Below, in pieces: positions 16,071 through 23,295 of a DNA stretch of 39,052 nucleotides. Where the stretch lies: positions 1 through 39,052 of the forward strand of contig RAYY01000041.1 in assembly GCA_003611875.1 (NCBI GenBank), given 5' to 3'. The notes under the pieces are model-generated. The model did not search any database. It had not been told where the DNA came from and saw only the letters and a program-made list of their open reading frames with translations. This DNA comes from a bacterium D16-56. GTDB taxonomy: Bacteria; Bacillota; Clostridia; Lachnospirales; Lachnospiraceae. Each line of letters opens with the position of its first letter. Within the stretch, counting starts at the first letter, position 1. The position numbers were made by a program, and so were the translations under genes.

Positions 16071-16229
16071 TTATAAACTTTCCTCTTTTCCTTTCCCTTT
16101 TGAAATATCCGGCTTTTCCGGCATTTTCTGCCCGTATGCCCTCTCACGCATCTCGGCAAGTTTCTCTTTTACGGAAATGCGGCATCTCGGACTGTCAGCT
16201 AACATCCTCTCTTGTATTCCACTTCATAC
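16071..16229 (-). pseudogene. C-terminal remnant of a DUF4316/YodL-like conjugative-element protein
   Basis: About 50 codons (LADSPRCRISVKEKLAEMRE, then AYGQKMPEKPD) end at TAA 16071-16073. The SPRxRISVKEKLAEM motif is what I associate with the end of DUF4316/YodL-type proteins encoded in Tn1549-like elements. It lies 10 bp upstream of the TnpW-like remnant, matching the usual order in such elements. No start or upstream part is present, so this is the relic of a lost conjugative element. Confidence 0.4.
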
Positions 16230-16367
16230 TTTGATATAATAACCATGTTTTTAGTAATGGTTTCAGGACTCAGTTCTCTGCAAAAGATTAGTGTCCTGGA
16301 ACCTTTTCCTTTCTCTATTCTCATGTCATTATATCGGTTAATTCTATGACAGGCAATCAGAGCAATT

Positions 16368-16709
16368 TTAAGTCAAAAAAAATGGGCAGCAACAGTATTG
16401 GAATGCCCCCACATCAAAAGCGTCATAGACATATTTTTCATATCCCGTAACAAAAATAATGACCGGCTGACGCTCTAGCTCCATGCCCCTTATCCGCCTT
16501 GCCAGTTCCATCCCGTCCATACCGGGGCCATCTCCAGCAAGCTCTATATCTAAAAACAGCAGGTCATGCTCTGTTTGATCCAGCAAGTATTCGTCCGCAG
16601 ACACATACTCTGCAATTTCACACTCCATCCCCTGCTTCCTGACCAGAGAGGCTAAGTAGGCCCTTATATTCTTTTCATCATCACAGATTGCAATTTTTAT
16701 AAAATCCAC
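16368..16709 (-). pseudogene. AgrA-like response regulator truncated after the receiver domain
   Basis: 113 residues from a GTG at 16707-16709 (GGAGGAGGTGG context). It is a complete-looking receiver: acidic pocket ICDDE, phospho-acceptor in LLFLDIELAGDGPGMDG, conserved IIFVTGYEKYVYDAFDVGAFQY. At the point where the family reads YLLKP and continues into a LytTR DNA-binding domain, the sequence changes to CCCPFFLT and stops. The partner kinase is absent too. It is therefore a remnant, although an isolated receiver could still titrate phosphate. Confidence 0.75.
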
Positions 16710-16765
16710 CTCCTCCGGCTTTCACTTTTTATATCGTAAAAAACGGGAAATAGTCTAACGCCGAT

Positions 16766-16795
16766 AGCGTGAATAGCGGATTTGACAGCGTGAAT
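16766..16795 (-). promoter_or_regulatory. LytTR-type direct repeats upstream of the truncated regulator
   Basis: AGCGTGAAT occurs at 16766-16774 and 16787-16795, same orientation, 21 bp apart (within GAYAGCGTGAAT). On the minus strand this is ATTCACGCT-N12-ATTCACGCT. The spacing equals the two-turn spacing of AgrA/LytTR binding sites, and the repeats lie 57-86 bp upstream of the truncated AgrA-like gene. A weak promoter (TTAGAC, 17 bp, GATATA) can be drawn just below. Confidence 0.55.
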
Positions 16796-16927
16796 TCTTT
16801 TCCCTCCATCCCGCCAAAACGCCAAATGCTATTTATTCATTCGTCCGATATAAGGCGGCACAAACGCAAACCGCCGTGTAAGCATATTACCTCTGATTCC
16901 CCCGCTTTCCAAGCGGTTTTCTGAACA

Positions 16928-16952
16928 GGAAAAAGGGCCTGTGAGCCCTTTC
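16928..16952 (-). terminator. Intrinsic terminator of the amidohydrolase gene
   Basis: AAAGGGC (16932-16938) and GCCCTTT (16945-16951) form a 7-bp stem followed on the minus strand by TTTTCC. It lies just beyond the stop at 16964. Confidence 0.75.
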
Positions 16953-16963
16953 CTCATTTCTCC

Positions 16964-17764
16964 TTAGTGTAGTTTCAGTAACCGGGATATGTTTTCCCCT
17001 AATGCCATTTCCGCCGCCCGCTTGTCCGAGCTTACAAATTCGATGAGCTGCCTGTATAAATATGGTTCCCCATAATGCGCATCTGAACTGTATAGGCATC
17101 TTTCCGGCAGTTCGGTCAATGCCATTTTTGTGGCAATGGAAGCAAAAGCCGCCGAAAGGTCTAAGTATACATTCCCATGCCCTTTCGCAAATTTTATGAC
17201 CTCCATCCAGTTTGATCCACCCAAATGTCCGAAGATAACGGGAATGTCGGGATATTTTTTACATAAGGACAGCAGAAATTTTATCCCGTCCATCGTGACC
17301 GGGTGGAAAGTATGTACCCAAACTGGATAAATCTTTGTAGCCATCAATGCCTGAAATACAGTATCCAACTGCATGATCTGCTGCTCGTTTCCGGGCGTAA
17401 ACTCCCCGATTCCATACAGTGAATTGGAAGTAATCTGTGCATCAATCCATTCTTCCGTTTCCTCCAGCCCCATCCCTAAAGGAACGGAACCAAATCCCAA
17501 AAAGCGTTCCGGGTATTCCCTTACTGCCTCCACAACTTCCGAGATGTTCTTTTTCAGGCGGCGGATGTTATCCTCCTTACTGTTCGCTCCTGCCAGAATC
17601 TTATTCAGGGCTGCCATTTCTTCTTCCAGTTCCTTTAATGTGCCGGCATTCTCCGGATGCGGCGCTGTGCAGAATAATACCGTCTTATCCACTCCCGCCG
17701 CATCCATTTTATCCAACTGCATTTTTACGGGGAACATGATATGTTCATGGCTGTCTATCACCAT
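16964..17764 (-). CDS. Amidohydrolase family 2 (TIM-barrel metal-dependent hydrolase)
   Basis: A 266-residue soluble enzyme of the amidohydrolase_2 type (PF04909). It has the N-terminal metal-binding motif DSHEHI (HxH-like), a mid-barrel histidine in YPVWVHTFHP, another in VIFGHLGGSNW and the C-terminal aspartate in LYSSDAHYGEP. This set usually binds one divalent metal and hydrolyses or decarboxylates small carboxylates. The substrate cannot be told. It is divergent from a broken HxlR regulator at 17890, which may have controlled it. Confidence 0.85.
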   Translation of the reverse strand: MVIDSHEHIMFPVKMQLDKMDAAGVDKTVLFCTAPHPENAGTLKELEEEMAALNKILAGANSKEDNIRRLKKNISEVVEAVREYPERFLGFGSVPLGMGLEETEEWIDAQITSNSLYGIGEFTPGNEQQIMQLDTVFQALMATKIYPVWVHTFHPVTMDGIKFLLSLCKKYPDIPVIFGHLGGSNWMEVIKFAKGHGNVYLDLSAAFASIATKMALTELPERCLYSSDAHYGEPYLYRQLIEFVSSDKRAAEMALGENISRLLKLH

Positions 17765-17889
17765 TTTCAGAACCTCCTTGACAATTTTGGTATATTGACG
17801 TTAGCATTAAGGAAAGCTAAAATCAAGTACGCACTTTTTTGAAATAAGGTTTCCTTTTTGAAACCGTGCGTGGAAAGGGGCAATACATA

Positions 17890-18222
17890 ATGGCAAAGGT
17901 GCAGGCAGTGGATGAACAATGCCCGGTTGAACTTGGGCTGAATATCCTTAGCGGAAAATGGAAACTGAAAATATTATGGCATCTCTCCAAAGGCACAGTC
18001 CGTTTTAATGAATTACAGCGACTCTTGGGCAACATCACCACCTAGACGCTGACTGAGCAGCTCCGGGAATTGGAGGAACAGGGAATCATCCTAAGAACTG
18101 TTTTCCCGGAAGTCCCTCCGAGGGTTGAATATTCGCTAAGTGAAATAGGCTGCACCCTGAAACCGATCTTAGGTGAGCTGTGTGAATGGGGAAAGACCTA
18201 TCAGGAATACCGACAGCAATAA
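17890..18222 (+). pseudogene. HxlR-family regulator with in-frame amber codon
   Basis: From ATG 17890 the frame reads [20 protein letters not shown], the HxlR winged-helix signature, to residue 51. TAG (18043-18045) stands in NITT[14 protein letters not shown], where family members have a Lys or Gln. The same frame continues to TAA at 18220-18222 with [20 protein letters not shown] and an ELCEWG ending, so the gene is full length apart from the stop. HxlR proteins are small dimeric regulators of detoxification or redox genes. It is divergent from the amidohydrolase gene. Confidence 0.85.
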
Positions 18223-18307
18223 AGGTATTCCGATGATAGCTAAAACAGCACAATCTTTCCCTCCATATATTTACCCATACTATCATTCTGAAACCTGCAG
18301 GTGATTT

Positions 18308-18958
18308 CTATATAACACCATTCAAAGAAAGGATCAGTAAAATGCAGGTGATGATGACCGCCCCGAAAAACAGCCACAAACCAACCGGCTTTTTATTCTG
18401 CTCCACGGCAGACTCCGACAGATACCCCGTCCTGCGCAGCACCGTAGTGATCGGCTTATAAAGCAGGAATGTGAATCCCGCATTCAGCCCGGATTTTAAC
18501 AGATTGAACGGAAGGAATGCCGGGATCAGCAGCTTTGCAACCGCTTCACGGGGATATCCCATGTAAATAGGGGCTATCAGATAATTCCACAGCATCATCA
18601 CCAGCACCATTGCCACGCTTCCGGCCAGCAGCCCTGTGACAGCTCCCTTCAATGTCCTTTTTTTCTTATAGATGACCGCCGCCGTGCAGGCAAAGGAACA
18701 CGATGACACAATGTTCATGATGCACCCAAGAATCCCGTTTTCACTGATCGTCACCATCTCTATCATTGACACAATTACTGATACGATAAAGGATGTCAGC
18801 GGCCCCCATATCAGCCCGCCCAGCGTGATGATGATGTCCTTCGGGTCATATTTCAGGAAAAGCACCACCGGGATGCGCCCTACTACCACTACCACATAAG
18901 CGATTGCCGCAAGCATGGCAGTTGTCGTTATTTTCTTTGTATTGTTGTTCATATACAT
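18308..18958 (-). CDS. ribU: Riboflavin ECF transporter S component
   Basis: A membrane protein of about 216 residues with six helices, beginning KKITTTAMLAAIAYVVVVVG and containing RIPVVLFLKYDPKDIIITLGG, the conserved substrate-side loop of RibU proteins. It binds riboflavin and works with the shared ECF ATPase/EcfT module, which is not in this window. The start is placed at 18958 (GGAAGG upstream); ATG 18952 is also possible. An FMN riboswitch and a terminator stem lie between the upstream gene and the start, confirming flavin-responsive control and the substrate. Confidence 0.92.
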   Translation of the reverse strand: MYMNNNTKKITTTAMLAAIAYVVVVVGRIPVVLFLKYDPKDIIITLGGLIWGPLTSFIVSVIVSMIEMVTISENGILGCIMNIVSSCSFACTAAVIYKKKRTLKGAVTGLLAGSVAMVLVMMLWNYLIAPIYMGYPREAVAKLLIPAFLPFNLLKSGLNAGFTFLLYKPITTVLRRTGYLSESAVEQNKKPVGLWLFFGAVIITCILLILSLNGVI

Positions 18959-18971
18959 TTTCTCCCTTCCG

Positions 18972-19012
18972 TAAAAATAAAACCGGCACCCAAATCTTGT
19001 ATTCAGGTGCCA
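18972..19012 (-). terminator. Riboswitch-controlled terminator
   Basis: On the minus strand GGCACC and GGGTGCC pair around a 14-base loop, and GGTTTTATTTTT follows (plus-strand 18972-19012). It lies between the FMN aptamer and the ribU start, so flavin binding most likely switches transcription termination. Confidence 0.7.
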
Positions 19013-19072
19013 GAAAATTGCAGACAGCACACACCATACGAAAATCACTTATCTTTCGTACCATGCGGCCTT

Positions 19073-19205
19073 ATCTTCTTCTATCCAGACTATACTGTTG
19101 GTTTTGGAATCTCACCAAATCCTGACTTGGACGCCTGCCAAGTCCTGCGTTTTCACGCTCGCGGACTATACCGCCAATCGGGAATCTCACCCTGCCCTGA
19201 AGATG
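19073..19205 (-). ncRNA. FMN riboswitch (RFN element)
   Basis: On the minus strand the element opens ATCTTCAGGGCAGGGTGAGA and closes with AGTCTGGATAGAAGAAGAT, giving the P1 pair ATCTTC/GAAGAT. The conserved blocks GATTCCCGATTGGCGGTATAG, CCGCGAGCG, GGTGAGATTCC and CAACAGTATAGTC appear in RFN order. It sits between the nitroreductase stop and ribU. Binding of FMN is expected to reduce ribU expression through the downstream terminator. Confidence 0.96.
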
Positions 19206-19231
19206 CCAGTATTAAGTTGTTAAAAAACTGC

Positions 19232-19750
19232 CTATATCATTTCGTAAGAAACCAGTTCTTCCACCGGGATTCTGGTCTGTGAATGGCGCTCCGGGTCTGC
19301 CGCTTCCTCGTCCGAATACCCGACTGCAAGGATATTGACCGGCTCCAGATCATCCGGCAGCCCGAACTCCTTCCGTATCACATCCGGCTTGAAGTAGCAT
19401 ATCCACACGGAGCCAAGCCCTAATTCCGTTGCCTGCAGCATCATGTGGTCTGTCAGTATGGAGGCGTCTATGTCAGCTGTCTGCTTCTTATCAAACGGGC
19501 GTACCCATGCCTTTCCGTGGTCAGCGCAGACGATGACCGCCAGCGGCGCTCCGTAAAGGTTCGCCCCTTTCCCAATCTTCGCAAGCCCCTCACTGCTCTG
19601 CACAACGATCAGCCGGACGGACTGGAGGTTGGCCGCAGTGGGCGCAACATGGGCGGCCTCAAGAATCTTTTTCAGCTTTTCCTCCTCCACCTTCTTGTCC
19701 TTATAGCTCCGGACGGAATAACGCTTCTTTGCAATTTCGATAAAATCCAT
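19232..19750 (-). CDS. Nitroreductase-family FMN oxidoreductase
   Basis: A 172-residue flavoenzyme of the nitroreductase fold. It has the N-terminal FMN-phosphate motif KKRYSVRSYKDKKV, the AAHVAPTAANLQ segment lining the flavin, and a C-terminal DPERHSQTRIPVEEL typical of the short one-domain group. It probably uses NAD(P)H to reduce nitro compounds or quinones. It is divergent from an HxlR regulator (19897), a classical regulator/target pair. It also lies 26 bp ahead of the FMN riboswitch of ribU, so cofactor user and uptake gene are adjacent. Confidence 0.9.
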   Translation of the reverse strand: MDFIEIAKKRYSVRSYKDKKVEEEKLKKILEAAHVAPTAANLQSVRLIVVQSSEGLAKIGKGANLYGAPLAVIVCADHGKAWVRPFDKKQTADIDASILTDHMMLQATELGLGSVWICYFKPDVIRKEFGLPDDLEPVNILAVGYSDEEAADPERHSQTRIPVEELVSYEMI

Positions 19751-19841
19751 AGTGGCAAATCCTCTCTTTCTATTGTATACTGAACGTGTTGGTTAACCGT
19801 TGTCCCTATTTTAGCAGGACACAGAAATTGCGCAAGAATGC

Positions 19842-19870
19842 ACTTTTTGGGTAGATACTTCCCAAAAGGG
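19842..19870 (+). promoter_or_regulatory. Putative HxlR operator, copy 1
   Basis: ACTTTTTGGGTAGATACTTC followed by CCAAAAGGG lies between the divergent nitroreductase and HxlR genes. It contains GTAGATAC, a short dyad, and a second GGGTAG at 19868-19873. A closely similar block (20988-21017) lies ahead of the histidine phosphatase gene, suggesting a shared regulator. Inferred from repetition and position only. Confidence 0.45.
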
Positions 19871-19896
19871 TAGCTATTAAAAGTTGGAGGTACATC

Positions 19897-20265
19897 ATGG
19901 AATATTCAAAAGACCAGTTCAACTGCCCGGTTGAAGCCACGCTGTTTTTGATTGGTGGGAAATACAAGCCGCTCATCCTCTGGTATCTGATAGAAAAACC
20001 ACTCCACTACATGGAGCTGCAGCGCATGATGCCGAAAGCGACGCCCAAGATGCTGTCACAGCAGTTACATGATCTGGAGGAATGCGGGATGCTGCACCGG
20101 GAAGTCATCCCGGACAAGCCGCCCAGGACGCTGTACTCCCTCACTCCATTTGGACGGAGCATCATTCCCGTACTGGATGCCATGTGCGATTGGGGCGCGG
20201 GCTTTTTGGACGGGCTGGACATTCAGCCGCCATGCTGCACAAAAAAATCAGCAGGAGAACCCTGA
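19897..20265 (+). CDS. HxlR-family transcriptional regulator
   Basis: A 122-residue winged-helix protein with FNCPVEATLFLIGGKYKPLI at the N-terminus, the conserved Cys followed by the recognition region (PKATPKMLSQQLHDLEECGM) and the wing RTLYSLTPFGRSIIPVL. The Cys near residue 9 is the redox-sensing residue in several HxlR/YodB-type regulators. Two further cysteines near the C-terminus (PPCC) are unusual and could add thiol sensitivity. It is divergent from a nitroreductase, its probable target. GGAGG precedes the ATG. Confidence 0.9.
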   Translation: MEYSKDQFNCPVEATLFLIGGKYKPLILWYLIEKPLHYMELQRMMPKATPKMLSQQLHDLEECGMLHREVIPDKPPRTLYSLTPFGRSIIPVLDAMCDWGAGFLDGLDIQPPCCTKKSAGEP

Positions 20266-20286
20266 CTGGCTTTCCTGCTGGCTTTT
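20249..20286. terminator. Bidirectional terminator between HxlR and histidine phosphatase
   Basis: CAGCAGGA (20249-20256) pairs with TCCTGCTG (20273-20280). Downstream GGCTTTTC on the plus strand and an A7 tract at 20241 (T-tract on the minus strand) let it serve both convergent genes. It overlaps the HxlR stop codon. Confidence 0.7.
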
Positions 20287-20933
20287 CATAACTGTATATC
20301 CGGCTCCAGTGAGAAAATCCCGTTTTCAAATATAAGCCGGGAAACCGATGCGTTCTTTACCTTTCCCAATCCGCTTAACTGCTCTGGCGCAAATAGGTGG
20401 AATATGGTCTTAATGGCAAAGGCGTGTGTCACTATCAGTATATCGGTGCTTCCCTTCATCCCGTCCTTTTGGACGGCATCCGCAAATACGCTTTTCAGGC
20501 GGCTTTCTATTGTCTGGAACGGCTCCGCCATTCCTGTCGTATCATGCTCATAAATGGCATCCGCCACATCGGGAAGCCGCTGATTCAGCTCTGCAAAAGA
20601 GGCTATCCCTCCCAGCCAGTCTGATACATTCTTTACGAAAACCGCATTGTTCTCCGCCTCCATGCACCCTAGGCACCATTCCCGAAGCCTTGCGTCCTTT
20701 TCTATTGGCACACCGCCCTTTCCGCCCGCTTCCAAAATCATCTCTGCCGTCTGTACGGCCCGGAGCATATCGCTGGTATAAACCACCTCAAAATCAATCC
20801 CCTTTAATTTCTGCCCTATGTCAGCCGCCATCTGCTTTCCTGCTTCGGTGAGCGGAGAATCAGCCCATCCCTGTGCCCGGTCTAAGCTGTTCAAAAGCGT
20901 CTGCCCATGCCTGACTATGTAAAAACGAACCAT
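20286..20933 (-). CDS. Histidine phosphatase (phosphoglycerate mutase-like)
   Basis: A 215-residue enzyme with the RHG motif (FYIVRHGQTLLN) at the N-terminus, whose histidine carries the phospho-intermediate. It also has a conserved VYTSDMLRAVQTAEMI (second Arg), a catalytic Glu region DARLREWCLGCMEAEN and the second catalytic His in ILIVTHAFAIKTIFH. The start is ATG 20933; a GTG at 20942 lies inside the GGAGGTG ribosome site. Substrate may be a phosphosugar or nucleotide. A block resembling the HxlR operator lies upstream. Confidence 0.9.
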   Translation of the reverse strand: MVRFYIVRHGQTLLNSLDRAQGWADSPLTEAGKQMAADIGQKLKGIDFEVVYTSDMLRAVQTAEMILEAGGKGGVPIEKDARLREWCLGCMEAENNAVFVKNVSDWLGGIASFAELNQRLPDVADAIYEHDTTGMAEPFQTIESRLKSVFADAVQKDGMKGSTDILIVTHAFAIKTIFHLFAPEQLSGLGKVKNASVSRLIFENGIFSLEPDIQL

Positions 20934-20987
20934 GCCTGTCACCTCCGCTGACAGTATAAGGAATCGTTGTCAAAATAGCAAGCAGTT

Positions 20988-21017
20988 ACTTTTGGGGTAG
21001 TACCTATCAAATTGGGG
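20988..21017 (-). promoter_or_regulatory. Putative HxlR operator, copy 2
   Basis: ACTTTTGGGGTAGTACCTAT (20988-21007) and the following CAAATTGGGG resemble the block at 19842. Shared features are ACTTTT, GGGTAG and TAC, and GGTAGTACC forms a dyad. It lies about 55-85 bp upstream of the phosphatase start, so that gene may belong to the same regulon as the nitroreductase. Confidence 0.35.
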
Positions 21018-21064
21018 AATATCATTCCATTTCCCTGAACGTACCGGCCATTCCCCCAGCAAGA

Positions 21065-21092
21065 CTCCACTGGCGCTGCTCCACTGGCGCTG
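21065..21092. repeat. 14-bp perfect tandem duplication
   Basis: CTCCACTGGCGCTG occurs twice back to back (21065-21078, 21079-21092) in the intergenic region between the phosphatase and MBL genes. It is not coding in an obvious frame; likely a recent slippage event. Confidence 0.8.
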
Positions 21093-21158
21093 CATATAGG
21101 ATTTCAGATTTTCCGTGCTTTGCCTGTATGCCTCCCCGAATGTTTCCGGAGTATAAAA

Positions 21159-22037
21159 TTATGCTTTCTGCCACAGAAGCATACTGTCTTGAAATTCAAC
21201 CTTCACTTTCCCGGTATCTTTCAGCCACGAAAGGTAAGAGCGCACCGTGCTGCCAACCAACACATACTGCTCAAAGTTCATGGAAAGCCCATAGCCTTTG
21301 AACACCTCCTGTAAAATCCGCTCGAAGCACATTGCCTCCCCACAAATAGATAAAATCCTTTCCGTGATGCTCTGCACTTTATCTCTGTTATAGCGGACAA
21401 GCTCCTTCACATCAGCAGAGGCATCCGCATGAGCAGGAACAAACATGGCCGCCTCCATCTGCTCCACCTTATCCAGCGTTTCCAGATATGCGCCCACATC
21501 ATAGATGAAAGAAACCGCATATTTGTCCAGAGTTTCCCTGCTGCTGATGCAGTCAGCAAGGAACACCACATTGTCCGGTATACGGAATCCCACCATGTCA
21601 AAGAAATGCCCCGGCAATGGTATCACCTCTATTTCCTTCGGGAAACTCTGATCTGAAAAATCCACCACATCGCTTTCCTGCGCCATCAGGAACTTATGTC
21701 GCAAATCCTTACACGGATAACCGCCGTAAAGGAAGGACGGCTCCAGCACCGGGTACTTCGTAAAAGCCGCCTCTATGCCGCCGGAATAAACCTTGCATCC
21801 CGTCTGCCCTTGCAGGTATCTGTTCCCGCCAATATGATCTGCGTTGGAATGGGTGTTTAGAATCGCCGCCAGATGCCACCCGTTCTTATCCAGTATCTGC
21901 CGGACTTTCCTCCCCGCATCCTTATCATTTCCGCTGTCAATCAGATAGACATTCTCCCCGTCCGCCACATAGACGCCTATCTTCGCCGGGCAGTTTATGT
22001 AATAGCATTTCTCACTGACCTGTACCAATTCATACAT
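21159..22037 (-). CDS. MBL-fold metallo-hydrolase
   Basis: A 292-residue metallo-beta-lactamase-fold protein. The metal motif reads THSNADHIGGN, where the second histidine of HxHxDH is replaced by Asn, a known variant in one MBL subgroup. Other ligands are visible in PLPGHFFDMVGF and FVPAHADASAD, and LADCI may supply the bridging Asp. The C-terminal 80 residues form a helical domain. It lies 15 bp after the XRE-cupin gene on the same strand, so that regulator probably controls it. Substrate unknown; roles include thioester or lactone hydrolysis. Confidence 0.87.
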   Translation of the reverse strand: MYELVQVSEKCYYINCPAKIGVYVADGENVYLIDSGNDKDAGRKVRQILDKNGWHLAAILNTHSNADHIGGNRYLQGQTGCKVYSGGIEAAFTKYPVLEPSFLYGGYPCKDLRHKFLMAQESDVVDFSDQSFPKEIEVIPLPGHFFDMVGFRIPDNVVFLADCISSRETLDKYAVSFIYDVGAYLETLDKVEQMEAAMFVPAHADASADVKELVRYNRDKVQSITERILSICGEAMCFERILQEVFKGYGLSMNFEQYVLVGSTVRSYLSWLKDTGKVKVEFQDSMLLWQKA

Positions 22038-22052
22038 TTTACGTTTCCTCCT

Positions 22053-22610
22053 TTAATTGTTCGGATAAAATATCACGTTATAGGCGGTGCAGGCTTTATC
22101 TGAAACATTGTGGTATGCATGGGAAACATCAGCCCGGAAGCGTATTGACTGCATTTCCTGCAGCAGCACTTCCTTCCCGCCTATTACCATTTTCAGCGTT
22201 CCCTGCACCAGAAAAACATATTCTTCCACGCCCGCCACATGAGGGAGCGACTTGTGCTGTACCCCTGCGTCAAACTCAATATAGAACACCTCCACATTCC
22301 GCACAGGGTCAAAGGGAAACAGCGGGTAAGCCCGCATCCCTCCGTTTTCCTCCGTAATCGCACTTTTCCCATCAAGCCCGGCGACCATGTATTCCGCTTT
22401 TTCCTGTTTGCAGAAAAAGGATAATGGAATTTTCAGCCCTGTTGAAATCTTCCATAAAATGTTGATGGTGGGCGAGGACTGCCCGCGCTCAATCTGACCC
22501 AACATGGGCTTGCTGACACCCGTCAGTTCCGCAACATCATCCAGCGTAAGCTGCCTTGTGTTCCGGATTTCTTTCAGCCGCTCGCCTATCTTCAATGAAA
22601 CCTGCTCCAT
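22053..22610 (-). CDS. XRE-cupin transcriptional regulator
   Basis: A 185-residue regulator with an N-terminal HTH_3 domain (IGERLKEIRNTRQLTLDDVA, PMLGQIERGQSSPTINIL) and a C-terminal cupin_2 barrel (about 105-180; HVAGVEEYVFLVQGTL, FRADVSHAYHN). The cupin presumably binds a small effector. The start at 22610 has AAGGAGG upstream. A TATAAT and an imperfect AT-rich dyad around TTTTGTTTAATAAAACA (22622-22644) lie just upstream and may be its autoregulatory site. Such proteins typically regulate the adjacent metabolic gene, here the MBL hydrolase. Confidence 0.9.
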   Translation of the reverse strand: MEQVSLKIGERLKEIRNTRQLTLDDVAELTGVSKPMLGQIERGQSSPTINILWKISTGLKIPLSFFCKQEKAEYMVAGLDGKSAITEENGGMRAYPLFPFDPVRNVEVFYIEFDAGVQHKSLPHVAGVEEYVFLVQGTLKMVIGGKEVLLQEMQSIRFRADVSHAYHNVSDKACTAYNVIFYPNN

Positions 22611-22726
22611 GATTCCTCCTTGGATATGTTTTATTAAACAAAATATATTATAACATATCAAAGAACAAAATGAAAGAGCCATTGAACAGCCCTTACCCTC
22701 CCGTTAACATTTTTCAATTTTTCTAT

Positions 22727-22785
22727 ATACTATCACACAAAACTCCAAACTATCACGGAAACTCTCATACAAACACGAAAACTCC
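22727..22785 (+). repeat. Iteron-like direct repeats, 20-bp period
   Basis: Three degenerate units of the form ACTATCACnnAAACTCC follow one another at exact 20-bp spacing: TATCAC at 22731 and 22751, then AAACAC at 22771. A fourth unit occurs at 22901. Regular 20-bp direct repeats in AT-rich sequence resemble replication iterons or arrays of initiator/repressor sites. No replication initiator gene is next to them in this window. Confidence 0.55.
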
Positions 22786-22899
22786 AAGCCATTTCCGTGC
22801 TTGTATCATATCCCCCGTTTTTCAACAGCATTTTTTACCAAACTAATACCCTTTTCCGCAAAAACCACCAATATCCTACACCTTTTTACCTTTTCGCTT

Positions 22900-22940
22900 T
22901 ATACTATCACAGAAACCCCTGACTTTTGCGTGATAGTATA
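22900..22940. repeat. Perfect 11-bp inverted repeat made of iteron units
   Basis: TATACTATCAC (22900-22910) and GTGATAGTATA (22930-22940) are perfect complements with a 19-base spacer. The left arm is the same unit as the 20-bp direct repeats at 22727-22785, so this is a fourth and an inverted fifth copy. Confidence 0.65.
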
Positions 22941-23017
22941 CTTTTGCCTGCAAGTACCAAAATTCCTATGGCATTATTTCTGAATAGCCGCCTGTGCCGC
23001 TGTGAGATTTTGATGTC

Positions 23018-23075
23018 TTTTACCCCGGGGTAAAAATATTTACCCCCTTTACCCCACCTGTGCCAAATTTACCCC
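23018..23075. repeat. TTTACCCC cluster with 18-bp palindrome
   Basis: TTTTACCCCGGGGTAAAA (23018-23035) is a perfect palindrome of two opposed TTTACCCC units. Three more direct copies follow at 23039-23046, 23048-23055 and 23068-23075. The clustering and mixed orientation suggest a nucleoprotein site (origin, partition or regulator array) belonging to the same element as the ACTATCAC repeats. Confidence 0.6.
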
Positions 23076-23169
23076 ACCCTATTTTGCGATTCGACAAATC
23101 GACAAATTAACCCCTTGCCTTTATGCGGAATCCGCTATAAAATGATTTCAGCGGAACGCTCCGCAGCGT

Positions 23170-23198
23170 TTGACAGATGCGGGGGAATCTGTTACAAT
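23170..23198 (+). promoter_or_regulatory. Consensus promoter for antitoxin RNA
   Basis: TTGACA (23170-23175) and TACAAT (23193-23198) are exactly 17 bp apart. The promoter points right into a region with no plus-strand ORF, ending after about 90 bases in the shared terminator at 23259-23295, opposite the end of the small toxin gene. Confidence 0.8.
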
Positions 23199-23204
23199 AA
23201 AAAC

Positions 23205-23295
23205 ACAAAAGGGAATACTGCCGATAGACGGTCAGCCCCGATAAAATTACTTACAAAGAAGTGACCTTACCTTTGGCTGGGGCGGTCACTTTTTT
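23205..23295 (+). ncRNA. Predicted antisense RNA antitoxin (type I TA)
   Basis: The predicted transcript starts a few bases after TACAAT (23198) and ends at the strong hairpin AAGTGACC/GGTCACTT followed by T. Near its 5' end CTGCCGATAGACGGTCAG can fold into a stem. Its last ~37 bases, including the loop of the terminator, are complementary to the 3' end of the toxin mRNA and cover the toxin stop codon. This convergent arrangement matches type I systems such as par of pAD1 and the TxpA/BsrG class. Not experimentally known here. Confidence 0.65.
23259..23295. terminator. Bidirectional terminator shared by toxin mRNA and antitoxin RNA
   Basis: AAGTGACC (23259-23266) pairs with GGTCACTT (23284-23291). 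TTTTG follows on the plus strand and CTTTGT on the minus strand. The toxin stop codon (23286-23288) lies inside the stem. Confidence 0.75.

Noticed and set aside
22727-22940. CRISPR array
   Set aside because: Units are short, degenerate and only 20 bp apart with no unique spacers, and no cas gene is nearby; iteron-like repeats fit better.
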